Assembly (NCBI RefSeq): GCF_003863365.1
Contig: NZ_RQXT01000033.1
Span: forward strand, 1-64,000
Direction: 5' to 3'
From: Mesorhizobium tamadayense
Lineage (GTDB): Bacteria; Pseudomonadota; Alphaproteobacteria; Rhizobiales; Rhizobiaceae
DNA length: 64,000 nucleotides
Shown here piece by piece: positions 7,765 through 14,810 of this stretch (the first letter of the stretch is position 1; each line of letters begins with the position of its first letter). The notes beneath the pieces are model-generated. The model was not told the origin of the DNA. It was given only the letters and a program-made list of their open reading frames with translations, and searched no databases. The translations under genes were made by a program, and so were the position numbers.

Positions 7765-9012
7765 TCACTGCCCCGCCTGGTCGGCGTCGGTCAGCGTGCC
7801 GAGGAAGGCGACGATGTCGTCGACCTCGGCGTCGGTCAGCGCCGGCTTGTCGCCGGGTTTCCTGCGGTTGAAGGGCGGGTCCGTGTTGAGGTTTCCCCAA
7901 TAAGCTTTTGGCAAGTCGTCGAACTTGTCGACGGTGCCGTCGGCGTTCCTTGGATACCAGCGGCCGGGGTCGCTGTCGCGGCTGGCATAGAACGCCACCG
8001 CCTCGCGCAGCGTGTGGAGATAGCCGTTGTGGAAGAAGCTTTTGCGCAGCGCGACGTTGCGCAGCGTCGGCGTCTTGAACAAGCCGCAATATTCGCCGCG
8101 GCCCTTGAAATCGGTGCGCAGCGGGCCGCACAGGCCGAGGTCGAAATAGTTGGGGTCGGCATTGGCCGGGATCGCCGGGTTGCGCGGCACGGCGATCGCG
8201 ATCAGGCCGTAATCGGTGAATTGCGGCGGCTCGCCGTCGTTTGCCGGTTCGCTTAAATGGCAGCTTGCGCAATTGCCCTTGCTCTCGTCCTCGAACAGCG
8301 CGCGGCCGTGCAACTCCTGCGCGGTCAAGGTCGCCTTGCCGGCGAGGAAGGCGTCGTAGCGGCTGGAATAGGGATAGAAATCGGCGCTGCTCTGCTCGAA
8401 GGTGCCGAGCGCCTCCACCGCGGCGTCGAAGGCATCTTGCGGATGGTCGAAGACATCGTCGCCGAACGCCGCCTTGAAGGCATCGGCATAGGGCGTCTTG
8501 CGCAAGGCGGCGACCACGGCGGCTTCATCCTTGTTGCCCATCTCGAAGGGCGACAACAGCGGGATCCTGGCCTGGTCCTTGCCGTGGTCGGCGCGGCCGT
8601 CCCAGGTCAGCCCGCCGGTCGGGCCGTTGTCGACGCTCTCGTCGCCCTCGTCCTCGGAATCATAAAAATGCTCACTGAAGGCGGGCGCCGCCTGCAGGTA
8701 GCGCAGCGACGGCACGGCGCGCAGGCCAGGCTGGTCGAGATTCGGCCCGCCCATCACAACCGGCGCGGCCGAAGCCGGGCCGAAGGCATGATTGGGATCG
8801 TGGCAGGACGAGCAGGCCTGCCTGCCCGAGGCCGACAGCGCCGGATCGAAGAACATTTTTCGCCCGACCGCCGTCAGCGCCTCGGCGCGCGCGAAAGCTT
8901 CCGCGCGCGACATCGGGCCGGGGTGGACACTGCCGGCCGGCAGGCCGCCGGCGGGCCAGAGGAGGACGGTGCCGGCGAGGGCGGCAAGCGTGGCGGATTT
9001 CCATTGTGGCAT
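7765..9012 (-). CDS. Di-haem cytochrome-c peroxidase / MauG-family protein
   Basis: A 415-residue exported protein of the bacterial di-haem cytochrome c peroxidase family. A signal peptide covers roughly residues 1-26. Two haem c motifs are visible: CSSCH at 67-71 and CASCH near 255. TWDGRADHG, SPFEMGN and a C-terminal FFHNGYLHTLREAV that precedes a likely distal Met or His region also fit. Such periplasmic proteins reduce H2O2 with cytochrome c or, in the MauG branch, oxidise a protein substrate. It is divergent from a secreted phosphatase. The region between them holds a Pho-box-like sequence, so phosphate control of one or both genes is possible. Confidence 0.85.
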   Translation of the reverse strand: MPQWKSATLAALAGTVLLWPAGGLPAGSVHPGPMSRAEAFARAEALTAVGRKMFFDPALSASGRQACSSCHDPNHAFGPASAAPVVMGGPNLDQPGLRAVPSLRYLQAAPAFSEHFYDSEDEGDESVDNGPTGGLTWDGRADHGKDQARIPLLSPFEMGNKDEAAVVAALRKTPYADAFKAAFGDDVFDHPQDAFDAAVEALGTFEQSSADFYPYSSRYDAFLAGKATLTAQELHGRALFEDESKGNCASCHLSEPANDGEPPQFTDYGLIAIAVPRNPAIPANADPNYFDLGLCGPLRTDFKGRGEYCGLFKTPTLRNVALRKSFFHNGYLHTLREAVAFYASRDSDPGRWYPRNADGTVDKFDDLPKAYWGNLNTDPPFNRRKPGDKPALTDAEVDDIVAFLGTLTDADQAGQ

Positions 9013-9104
9013 TGCGGGGCGAACCAGTTTGCCTTTGCGTAGGGCCGCATTGCTACGGATTGATGACGGTTTGGGATGTGGTCATTTGCCCGCGTCGAGT
9101 TCCT

Positions 9105-9160
9105 TCGCGCCCCCCTGTCCGGCAGGACAGAGGGGGCACGCTGTCCCTCCAGCGTAACGG
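9105..9160. repeat. Dispersed repeat, partial copy
   Basis: A partial copy of the dispersed element, with CCCCCTGTCCGGCAGGACAG around a short palindrome GTCCGGCAGGAC, followed by GAGGGGGCACGCTGTCCC. It lies in the divergent region between the peroxidase and phosphatase genes. Confidence 0.65.
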
Positions 9161-9191
9161 GTTAAGGACTTACAGCCGTCGGTCCACTCCC

Positions 9192-9209
9192 CTGTCACAA
9201 AGCTGACAA
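9192..9209 (+). promoter_or_regulatory. Candidate Pho box (CTGTCAC-N4-CTGACAA)
   Basis: CTGTCACAAAGCTGACAA contains two 7-base direct repeats separated by 4 bases, matching the PhoB consensus CTGTCAT-N4-CTGTCAT with three changes. It is 60 bases upstream of the start of a secreted acid phosphatase, a gene type commonly in the Pho regulon. This makes the site credible. Confidence 0.6.
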
Positions 9210-9268
9210 TCAGCCAGCCTAGCGTCGCCTTGTTCCTCCAGCCATTCCCCAGCCACGAGGCATCCCCG

Positions 9269-10801
9269 ATGACTAGGTCCTTCCTCTCACTTTGCCTCGC
9301 CTCAACGGCGCTGGCATCGCTCGTCGCCGTCGCGCAGGCGGCCCCTCCCGGCTACGACAAGATCGACACCGTCGTCGTCATCTACGCCGAGAACCGCAGC
9401 TTCGATAATCTCTATGGCGGCTTCCCCGGCGCCAATGGGCTCGCCAATCTCACCGCCGACCAGGTGCGTCAACTCGACCGCGACGGCACGCCGCTTGCCG
9501 AGCTGCCGCCGGCCTGGGGCGGGCTGACCGGCAAGGGCGTGACGCCGGCCGTGACCGAAGCCCAGACCGCGCATCTCGCCAATGCCGCGTTCTCGATCGA
9601 CGACCCCAAGGGTTTCAACGAGGGCACCAACGTCATTACGCATGATCTCTGGCACCGCTTCTATCAGGAGCAGATGCAGATCGACGCCGGCAAGAACGAC
9701 AAGTTCGTCGCCTGGGCCGATTCCGGCTCGCTGGTCATGGGCCACTATGACGGCTCGAGCCTGCCGATGTGGGCGGTCGGCAAGAAATACGTGCTCGCCG
9801 ACAATTTCTTCCAGGGCGCCTTCGGCGGCTCCTTCCTCAACCATATCATGCTCGCCTGCGCCTGCGTGCCTGTCTACCCGCATGTCGACACCGGCCCGGC
9901 GAAGGGCCAGATCGCCGTCGTCGAACCCGACGGTGTGACGCTGAAGGTGGCCGACAACTCGCCGGCCTCGGCTCTCGGCGGCGTGCCGAAATTCGTCAAT
10001 GACGGGGCGATCACGCCGGACTTCCACGTCGTCAACACCATGCAGCCGCCTTACCAGCCTAGCGCCAACAAGCCGGCCGAGGGCGGCGACAAGGCGCTTG
10101 CCGATCCGGCGCAGCCGACCACGCTGCCGCCGCAACACGACATCACCATCGGCGATCTGCTCTCGCTCAAGGGGATTTCTTGGGCCTGGTATAGCGGCGC
10201 CTGGCAGGCCACGCTCGACGGCAAGAACACCACGCCCGTGCCGAACTTCCAGTTCCATCACCAGCCCTTCAATTATTTCGCGCCCTATGCGCCGGGCACA
10301 GCCGCGCGGGCCGAACACCTCAAGGACGGTGGCCTCGACGGGGTCGAGTTCATCAAGGCGATCGACGACGGCAAGCTGCCGGCCGTCACCTTCTACAAGC
10401 CGCAGGGCAATTTGAACGAACACGGCGGCTATGCCGACGTGTCCTCCGGCGACAAGCACCTCGCCGACCTCGTCGCGCATCTGGAGAAGAGCCCGCAATG
10501 GCCGCACATGCTGGTCGTCGTCACTTATGACGAGAATGGCGGCTTCTGGGACCATGTCGCGCCGCCCAAGGCCGACCGCTGGGGCCCGGGCAACCGCGTC
10601 CCGGCCTTCATCATCTCGCCCTATGCCAGGATGGGCACGGTCGACCACACGCAATACGATACCACCTCGATCCTGCGCTTCATCACCGCCCGCTACGACC
10701 TGCCGGTGCTGCCGGGCCTCGTCGTCCGCGACAAGGCGCTGCGCAACAACGACCAGCCGCCGATGGGCGACCTGACGGCCGCGCTCGATTTGACGAAGTG
10801 A
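9269..10801 (+). CDS. acpA: Secreted acid phosphatase AcpA / phosphoesterase family
   Basis: A 510-residue protein with a clear signal peptide (cleavage after AQA, about residue 24) and the PF04185 phosphoesterase fold shared by AcpA acid phosphatases and phospholipases C. Motifs are VVIYAENRSFDNLYGGFPGA near the mature N-terminus, THDLWHRFYQEQMQIDAGKNDKF, FGGSFLNHIMLACACVP, NEHGGYADVSSGDKH and TYDENGGFWDHVAPP. The start at 9269 has GAGG 8 bases upstream and begins the signal peptide. It probably releases phosphate from organic esters in the periplasm. A Pho-box-like site lies 60 bases upstream, and the neighbour is a divergent di-haem peroxidase. Confidence 0.88.
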   Translation: MTRSFLSLCLASTALASLVAVAQAAPPGYDKIDTVVVIYAENRSFDNLYGGFPGANGLANLTADQVRQLDRDGTPLAELPPAWGGLTGKGVTPAVTEAQTAHLANAAFSIDDPKGFNEGTNVITHDLWHRFYQEQMQIDAGKNDKFVAWADSGSLVMGHYDGSSLPMWAVGKKYVLADNFFQGAFGGSFLNHIMLACACVPVYPHVDTGPAKGQIAVVEPDGVTLKVADNSPASALGGVPKFVNDGAITPDFHVVNTMQPPYQPSANKPAEGGDKALADPAQPTTLPPQHDITIGDLLSLKGISWAWYSGAWQATLDGKNTTPVPNFQFHHQPFNYFAPYAPGTAARAEHLKDGGLDGVEFIKAIDDGKLPAVTFYKPQGNLNEHGGYADVSSGDKHLADLVAHLEKSPQWPHMLVVVTYDENGGFWDHVAPPKADRWGPGNRVPAFIISPYARMGTVDHTQYDTTSILRFITARYDLPVLPGLVVRDKALRNNDQPPMGDLTAALDLTK

Positions 10802-10965
10802 AGCGCCTTTCCTCTCCCTCCGCGAATGCGGGGGGAGAGGTGGCCGCGCAGCGGCCGGAGTGGGGGTCTTCGCAGGGCATCTACCCCAAGAACTATCGAG
10901 GCCGCGCCAGCCCCCCACTCCGTCTCGGCTTCGCCGAGCCACCTCTTTCGTAGGGGAGAGGAAAC
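10802..10965. repeat. Paired repeat of a second type, inverted
   Basis: Left arm CTCCCTCCGCGAATGCGGGG with GGCCGCGCAGCGGCC, and right arm CCCCCACTCCGTCTCGGCTT with GCCACCTCTTTCGTAGGGGA. The arms resemble each other in inverse orientation (GAGAGGTGGC/GCCACCTCTT). It follows the acpA stop directly and may act as a transcription end signal. No gene is visible here. Confidence 0.6.
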
Positions 10966-11048
10966 GCTAATCGCCCAAGGCCTGCCTCTACGATTGCCTC
11001 CATGAATTCCCGTCCGCTATCAATGGCCTCCCAATTGGAGGCCGTGTG

Positions 11049-11471
11049 ATGGCAGAGCTAAAGATCAGAACCCGCGCAACCGGCGCTTCCGCCGTCCTGC
11101 CGCCGGGCGGCCTGCCGGCGGTGACGACACCGACCGGCGGCACGGTCGGCGTGGTGACGTCGGTGAGCGCGCCGGGCTTCAACCCGCTCGACCTGCTTTA
11201 CGCTTCGTTAGCCGCCTGCATGGTGCTCAGCGCCCGCATCGCCGCAACGCGTCTCGGCGTCGCCGACCGGCTCGGCGAGGTGAGGGCGGATGTCGGCGGC
11301 GAGAAGGCCAAGGACGAGCCGTCGCGCGTCGAGACATTCAACATCAGGCTGGAGATTGCAGGCGACCTCGACGCGGCCACCAAGCAGCGCATCGTCGAGG
11401 ATGCCGAGACGATCTGCACCGTCTCCAACACGCTGCGCGACGCGCCCGCGCTGCACGCGACGCTGGGGTGA
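11049..11471 (+). CDS. OsmC-family protein
   Basis: A 140-residue OsmC/Ohr-fold protein, a family of thiol peroxidases and stress proteins. The central helix LYASLAACMVLSARIAATRLGV carries the first conserved Cys. The second appears in IVEDAETICTVSNTLRDAP near the C-terminus, so both redox cysteines are present. The ATG at 11049 has GGAGG 7 bases upstream. An in-frame GTG just before it is too close. The stop nearly touches the next gene, 5 bases away, so the two are probably co-transcribed. Confidence 0.85.
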   Translation: MAELKIRTRATGASAVLPPGGLPAVTTPTGGTVGVVTSVSAPGFNPLDLLYASLAACMVLSARIAATRLGVADRLGEVRADVGGEKAKDEPSRVETFNIRLEIAGDLDAATKQRIVEDAETICTVSNTLRDAPALHATLG

Positions 11472-11476
11472 GGGCG

Positions 11477-12019
11477 ATGGCGCATCTTTCCCCGATCGAC
11501 TACGCGACGGCATCGCCGGAAATCCGCGCCGAGCACGACAGGGAACTCGCGCTGCGCGGCCGCATGACCAACATGAAGCGCATCCTGCTTCATTCGCCGG
11601 CCGCCCACCGCATCTATGCCGAATGGTTCACACTGCGCGATCTTCTCAGGCCCACGCTCCACGACCGCGCCATCTGTTTGTTCTCGATGGCGATTTCCGA
11701 GACGTTGCGCGCGGAGGTTCCGGTTACCTTCTTTCGCCGCGCGTTGATCGACTCAGGCCTCGATCCCGAAGCGATCCAGCCCACTACCGACGAGGCCCTG
11801 CTGATCGCCTTCGGCAGGACGATCGCCGCCGATGCGAATGCCGTCCCGGACGAAATCTGGGCGGCGCTCAAGGCGCGCCACGACGAGACGCTCTTGGTCA
11901 ATCTCGTCGCCTTCGCCGGCATCATGGTGGCGACCTGCGTGTTCACCAATGCGGTGAAGGTGGACCTGGATCCGGAGCTGGAGGGGTATCGCAAACCTTC
12001 TCCTTCTCCCCTTATGTGA
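11477..12019 (+). CDS. AhpD/carboxymuconolactone-decarboxylase-fold protein without CxxC
   Basis: A 180-residue helical protein resembling the AhpD/CMD superfamily in its arrangement (RAICLFSMAISETLRAEVPVTFF, then NLVAFAGIMVATCVFTNAVKVDL). The redox CxxC of true AhpD is missing, so a peroxidase-reductase role is unlikely. The ATG at 11477 is used, 5 bases after the OsmC stop. The last residues (PSPSPLM) are encoded by a dispersed hairpin repeat, so the C-terminus appears to have been altered by insertion of that repeat. OsmC next door suggests a role in oxidative stress. Confidence 0.6.
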   Translation: MAHLSPIDYATASPEIRAEHDRELALRGRMTNMKRILLHSPAAHRIYAEWFTLRDLLRPTLHDRAICLFSMAISETLRAEVPVTFFRRALIDSGLDPEAIQPTTDEALLIAFGRTIAADANAVPDEIWAALKARHDETLLVNLVAFAGIMVATCVFTNAVKVDLDPELEGYRKPSPSPLM

Positions 12020-12030
12020 GGGGAGAAGGG
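11996..12030. repeat. Hairpin repeat at the 3' end of the AhpD-like gene
   Basis: CTTCTCCTTCTCCCCTTATG is followed by GTGAGGGGAGAAGGGGAG, giving stem TTCTCCCCT/AGGGGAGAA. The stop codon of the upstream gene lies inside it. It could end transcription of the osmC operon, although it has no T-run. Confidence 0.6.
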
Positions 12031-12085
12031 GAGACCGCCCGCCTCCGCACGAATCGGGTGGCCGCCGCGTCGCCTCCGCCCCACT

Positions 12086-12099
12086 TTGATCACGATCAA
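12086..12099. promoter_or_regulatory. Perfect FNR/FixK-like palindrome overlapping the ribosome site
   Basis: TTGATCACGATCAA is a perfect TTGAT-N4-ATCAA palindrome, as bound by FNR/FixK-type regulators. It ends 11 bases before the ATG of the oxygenase gene and overlaps the AAAGGAGG ribosome site. At this position it cannot act as a normal activator site for a promoter upstream of the same start. It could act as a repressor site, or be a chance palindrome. Confidence 0.45.
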
Positions 12100-12110
12100 A
12101 GGAGGCGCTC

Positions 12111-12854
12111 ATGACCATCCACTCCCTGAACACCAAGCGCGCCGGCCGCTCCGCCGAATCCCGCGTCGTCGCGCAGGACTGGCGCGCCTTGGTCTCCGAC
12201 CTCGACGCCCATGGCTGCGCGGTCATGCCCGGCCTGCTCTCGCCCTCGGAATGCGCCGAAATCGCAGCGCTTTATCCGCATGAGGAGCATTTCCGCAGCC
12301 ATGTGGTGATGGCGCGTCACGGCTTCGGCAAGGGCGAATACCGCTATTTCCGCTATCCGCTGCCCGATCTGATCGAGGGCCTGCGCACCGCGCTCTATCC
12401 GCGGCTCGCCACTGTCGCCAATGACTGGAACGAGAAAATGGGCGCCGCGCTGCGCTATCCGTCAGATCACGCGGCCTTCCTGAAGCGCTGCCACGACGAG
12501 GGCCAGGTGAAGCCGACGCCGCTTCTGCTGCAATACGCCCCCGGCGATTTCAACTGCCTGCATCAGGACCTCTACGGCGCGCTCGCCTTTCCGCTGCAGG
12601 TGGCGATCCTCTTGTCCCAGCCCGGCCAGGATTTTACCGGCGGCGAATTCGTGCTGACCGAGCAACGCCCGCGCATGCAGAGCCGCGCCGAGGTGGTGCC
12701 GCTGAAGCGCGGCGACGCGGTGATCTTCGCGGTGCATAACCGGCCGGTGCAAGGCACCAAGAGCTATTACCGGGTCAATCTCAGACACGGCGTCAGCCGG
12801 CTGCGCTCCGGGCAGCGGCATACGGTGGGGATCATCTTCCACGACGCGGAGTAG
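12111..12854 (+). CDS. 2-oxoglutarate/Fe(II)-dependent oxygenase
   Basis: A 247-residue protein with the double-stranded beta-helix signature of 2OG-Fe(II) oxygenases. The iron-binding HxD is HQDLYG (His151, Asp153), preceded by PTPLLLQYAPGDFNCL. The segment FTGGEFVLTEQRPR near 176-189 and a later histidine (His209 or His226) with the arginines of the last strand complete the site. The ATG follows GGAGG. The family hydroxylates proteins, nucleic-acid bases or small molecules, and the substrate here is unknown. A perfect FNR-like palindrome lies at its ribosome site, so oxygen-linked control is possible for an oxygen-using enzyme. Confidence 0.8.
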   Translation: MTIHSLNTKRAGRSAESRVVAQDWRALVSDLDAHGCAVMPGLLSPSECAEIAALYPHEEHFRSHVVMARHGFGKGEYRYFRYPLPDLIEGLRTALYPRLATVANDWNEKMGAALRYPSDHAAFLKRCHDEGQVKPTPLLLQYAPGDFNCLHQDLYGALAFPLQVAILLSQPGQDFTGGEFVLTEQRPRMQSRAEVVPLKRGDAVIFAVHNRPVQGTKSYYRVNLRHGVSRLRSGQRHTVGIIFHDAE

Positions 12855-12869
12855 AGCGCGGCGACCGAG

Positions 12870-13066
12870 CTGCTGATCTCGCCCCTTGTGGGGGAAATGC
12901 CCGGCAGGGCAGAGGCGCGCGCTGTCCCGCCGACTTCTCAACCCATCACAGATCGAAAACTGCGAAGGCTCTCGCCGTTCGCCAGACACCGCATGCTGGC
13001 GATCCTTCGCGCCCCCCTCTGGCCTGCCGGCCATCTCCCTCACAAGGGGGAGATCAGCTGTCATCG
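12870..13066. repeat. Dispersed repeat, inverted pair
   Basis: A forward copy (GGGGGAAATGCCCGGCAGGG then CGCGCGCTGTCCCGCC) and a reverse copy (CGCCCCCCTCTGGCCTGCCG then CAAGGGGGAGATCAGC) enclose about 90 bases. This fills most of the 331-base gap between the oxygenase and ABC-F genes. No open frame with gene-like features is seen there. Confidence 0.7.
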
Positions 13067-13185
13067 GCGCCTTCGCCAATTTTTACCGTCTCATCTGCGG
13101 CGCTTCGGCCTCTTCCATAGCAGGCGTCGTTCGCGTATTGCGCTGGCAAATCCCGCCATCCCCGCGCAACTCCCCGGACCGCCCC

Positions 13186-14808
13186 ATGATCCGTCTCGAA
13201 AGCATCGGCAAGCAGAACGGCCGGCAGATCGTCTTCATCGAAGCCTCGGCCGCCTTGCAGAAGGGCGAGAAGATCGGGCTGGTAGGTCCGAACGGCGCCG
13301 GCAAGACGACGCTGTTCCGCATGATCATCGGCCGGGAGCAACCCGACGAAGGTCAGGTCTCGGTCGATCGCGGCGTCACCATCGGCTATTTCAGCCAGGA
13401 TGTCGGTGACATGGGCGGCATGAGTGCCGTCGCCGAAGTCATGGAGGGAGCAGGACCGGTCAGCGCGGTGGCCGCCGAGATGCGCGAGCTCGAGCATGCC
13501 ATGGGCGACCCCGACCCCGCCGCCGAGATGGATGCAATCATCGAGCGCTACGGCGAGCTGCAGCACCGCTTCGAGGAGCTCGACGGCTATGCGCTCGATG
13601 GCCGCGCGCGCGAGGTTCTGGACGGCCTTGGCTTCTCCCAGGAGATGATGGACGGTGACGTCGCGAAACTCTCCGGCGGCTGGAAGACGCGCGTCGCGCT
13701 CGCCCGCATCCTGCTCATGCGGCCCGACGTCATGCTGCTCGACGAGCCGAGCAACCATCTCGACCTCGAAAGCCTGATCTGGCTGGAGAAATTCCTCAAG
13801 GATTATGACGGCGCGCTCTTGATGACCTCGCACGACCGCGAGTTCATGAACCGCATTGTCACCAAGGTCATCGAGATCGACGCGGGCGCGCTCACCTCCT
13901 ATTCCGGCAATTACGAATTCTACCAGGAGCAGCGCGCGCTGGCCGACAAGCAGCTGCAGGCGCAGTTCGAGCGCCAGCAGGCGATGCTTGCCAAGGAGAT
14001 CGCCTTCATCGAGCGCTTCAAGGCGCGTGCTTCCCATGCCGCCCAGGTCCAGAGCCGGGTGAAGAAGCTCGACAAGATCGACCGCGTCGAGCCGCCCAAG
14101 CGCCGTCAGACGGTGGCCTTCGAGTTCCAGCCGGCGCCGCGCTGCGGCGAGGACGTGGCGACGTTGAAGGGTATCCACAAATCCTATGGCAGCCGCACCA
14201 TCTATTCAGGTCTCGACTTCCAGATCCGCCGCCGCGAGCGCTGGTGCGTGATGGGCGTCAACGGCGCCGGCAAGTCGACGCTTTTAAAGCTGATCGCCGG
14301 CGCCTCCGAACCGGACGAGGGCACCGTGGCGCGCGGTCCGAGCGTCAAGATGGGCTATTTCGCCCAGCACGCCATGGAGCTCCTCGACGGCGAGCGCACC
14401 GTGTTCCAGACGCTGGAGGACAATTTCCCGCAGGCCGGCCAGGCGCCGCTACGCGCGCTCGCCGGCTGCTTCGGCTTTTCCGGCGACGAGATCGAGAAGA
14501 AATGCCGCGTGCTCTCAGGCGGCGAGAAGGCCAGGCTGGTGATGGCGTTGATGCTGTTCGATCCGCCGAACCTCCTGGTGCTCGACGAGCCGACCAACCA
14601 CCTCGACATGGCGACCAAGCAGATGCTGATCGAGGCGCTCGCGCAATACGAAGGCACGATGCTGTTCGTCTCGCACGACCGGCATTTCCTGGCGGCCCTT
14701 TCCAACCGCGTGCTGGAGCTCACGCCCGACGGCATCCAAACCTATGGCGGCGGCTACACGGAATATGTCGCCCGCACCGGCCAGGAGGCGCCGGGCCTAA
14801 GGGGGTAG
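13186..14808 (+). CDS. ABC-F family ATPase (duplicated ATP-binding domains)
   Basis: A 540-residue soluble protein with two ABC ATPase domains and no membrane segments, typical of ABC-F proteins that act on the ribosome. Domain 1 has Walker A GPNGAGKTT near residue 35, signature LSGGWKTR near 160 and Walker B DVMLLDEPSNHLD. Domain 2 has GVNGAGKST near 355, LSGGEKARL and LLVLDEPTNHLD. The linker between them contains the charged QLQAQFERQQAMLAKEIAF. The ATG at 13186 begins the family similarity (MIRLESIGKQ). The Uup/EttA/YbiT type cannot be settled by eye. It converges on htpG with two bases between the stops. Confidence 0.9.
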   Translation: MIRLESIGKQNGRQIVFIEASAALQKGEKIGLVGPNGAGKTTLFRMIIGREQPDEGQVSVDRGVTIGYFSQDVGDMGGMSAVAEVMEGAGPVSAVAAEMRELEHAMGDPDPAAEMDAIIERYGELQHRFEELDGYALDGRAREVLDGLGFSQEMMDGDVAKLSGGWKTRVALARILLMRPDVMLLDEPSNHLDLESLIWLEKFLKDYDGALLMTSHDREFMNRIVTKVIEIDAGALTSYSGNYEFYQEQRALADKQLQAQFERQQAMLAKEIAFIERFKARASHAAQVQSRVKKLDKIDRVEPPKRRQTVAFEFQPAPRCGEDVATLKGIHKSYGSRTIYSGLDFQIRRRERWCVMGVNGAGKSTLLKLIAGASEPDEGTVARGPSVKMGYFAQHAMELLDGERTVFQTLEDNFPQAGQAPLRALAGCFGFSGDEIEKKCRVLSGGEKARLVMALMLFDPPNLLVLDEPTNHLDMATKQMLIEALAQYEGTMLFVSHDRHFLAALSNRVLELTPDGIQTYGGGYTEYVARTGQEAPGLRG

Positions 14809-14810
14809 AC

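Noticed and set aside
9302..10942. Long open frame on the minus strand opposite acpA
   Set aside because: It is an antisense shadow of a clearly coding gene in high-GC DNA; it has no family motifs and no ribosome site.
13186..14808. ABC-F protein considered as an antibiotic-resistance factor
   Set aside because: The sequence looks like a housekeeping ABC-F, with no drug-resistance context or resistance-type linker that I can recognise.
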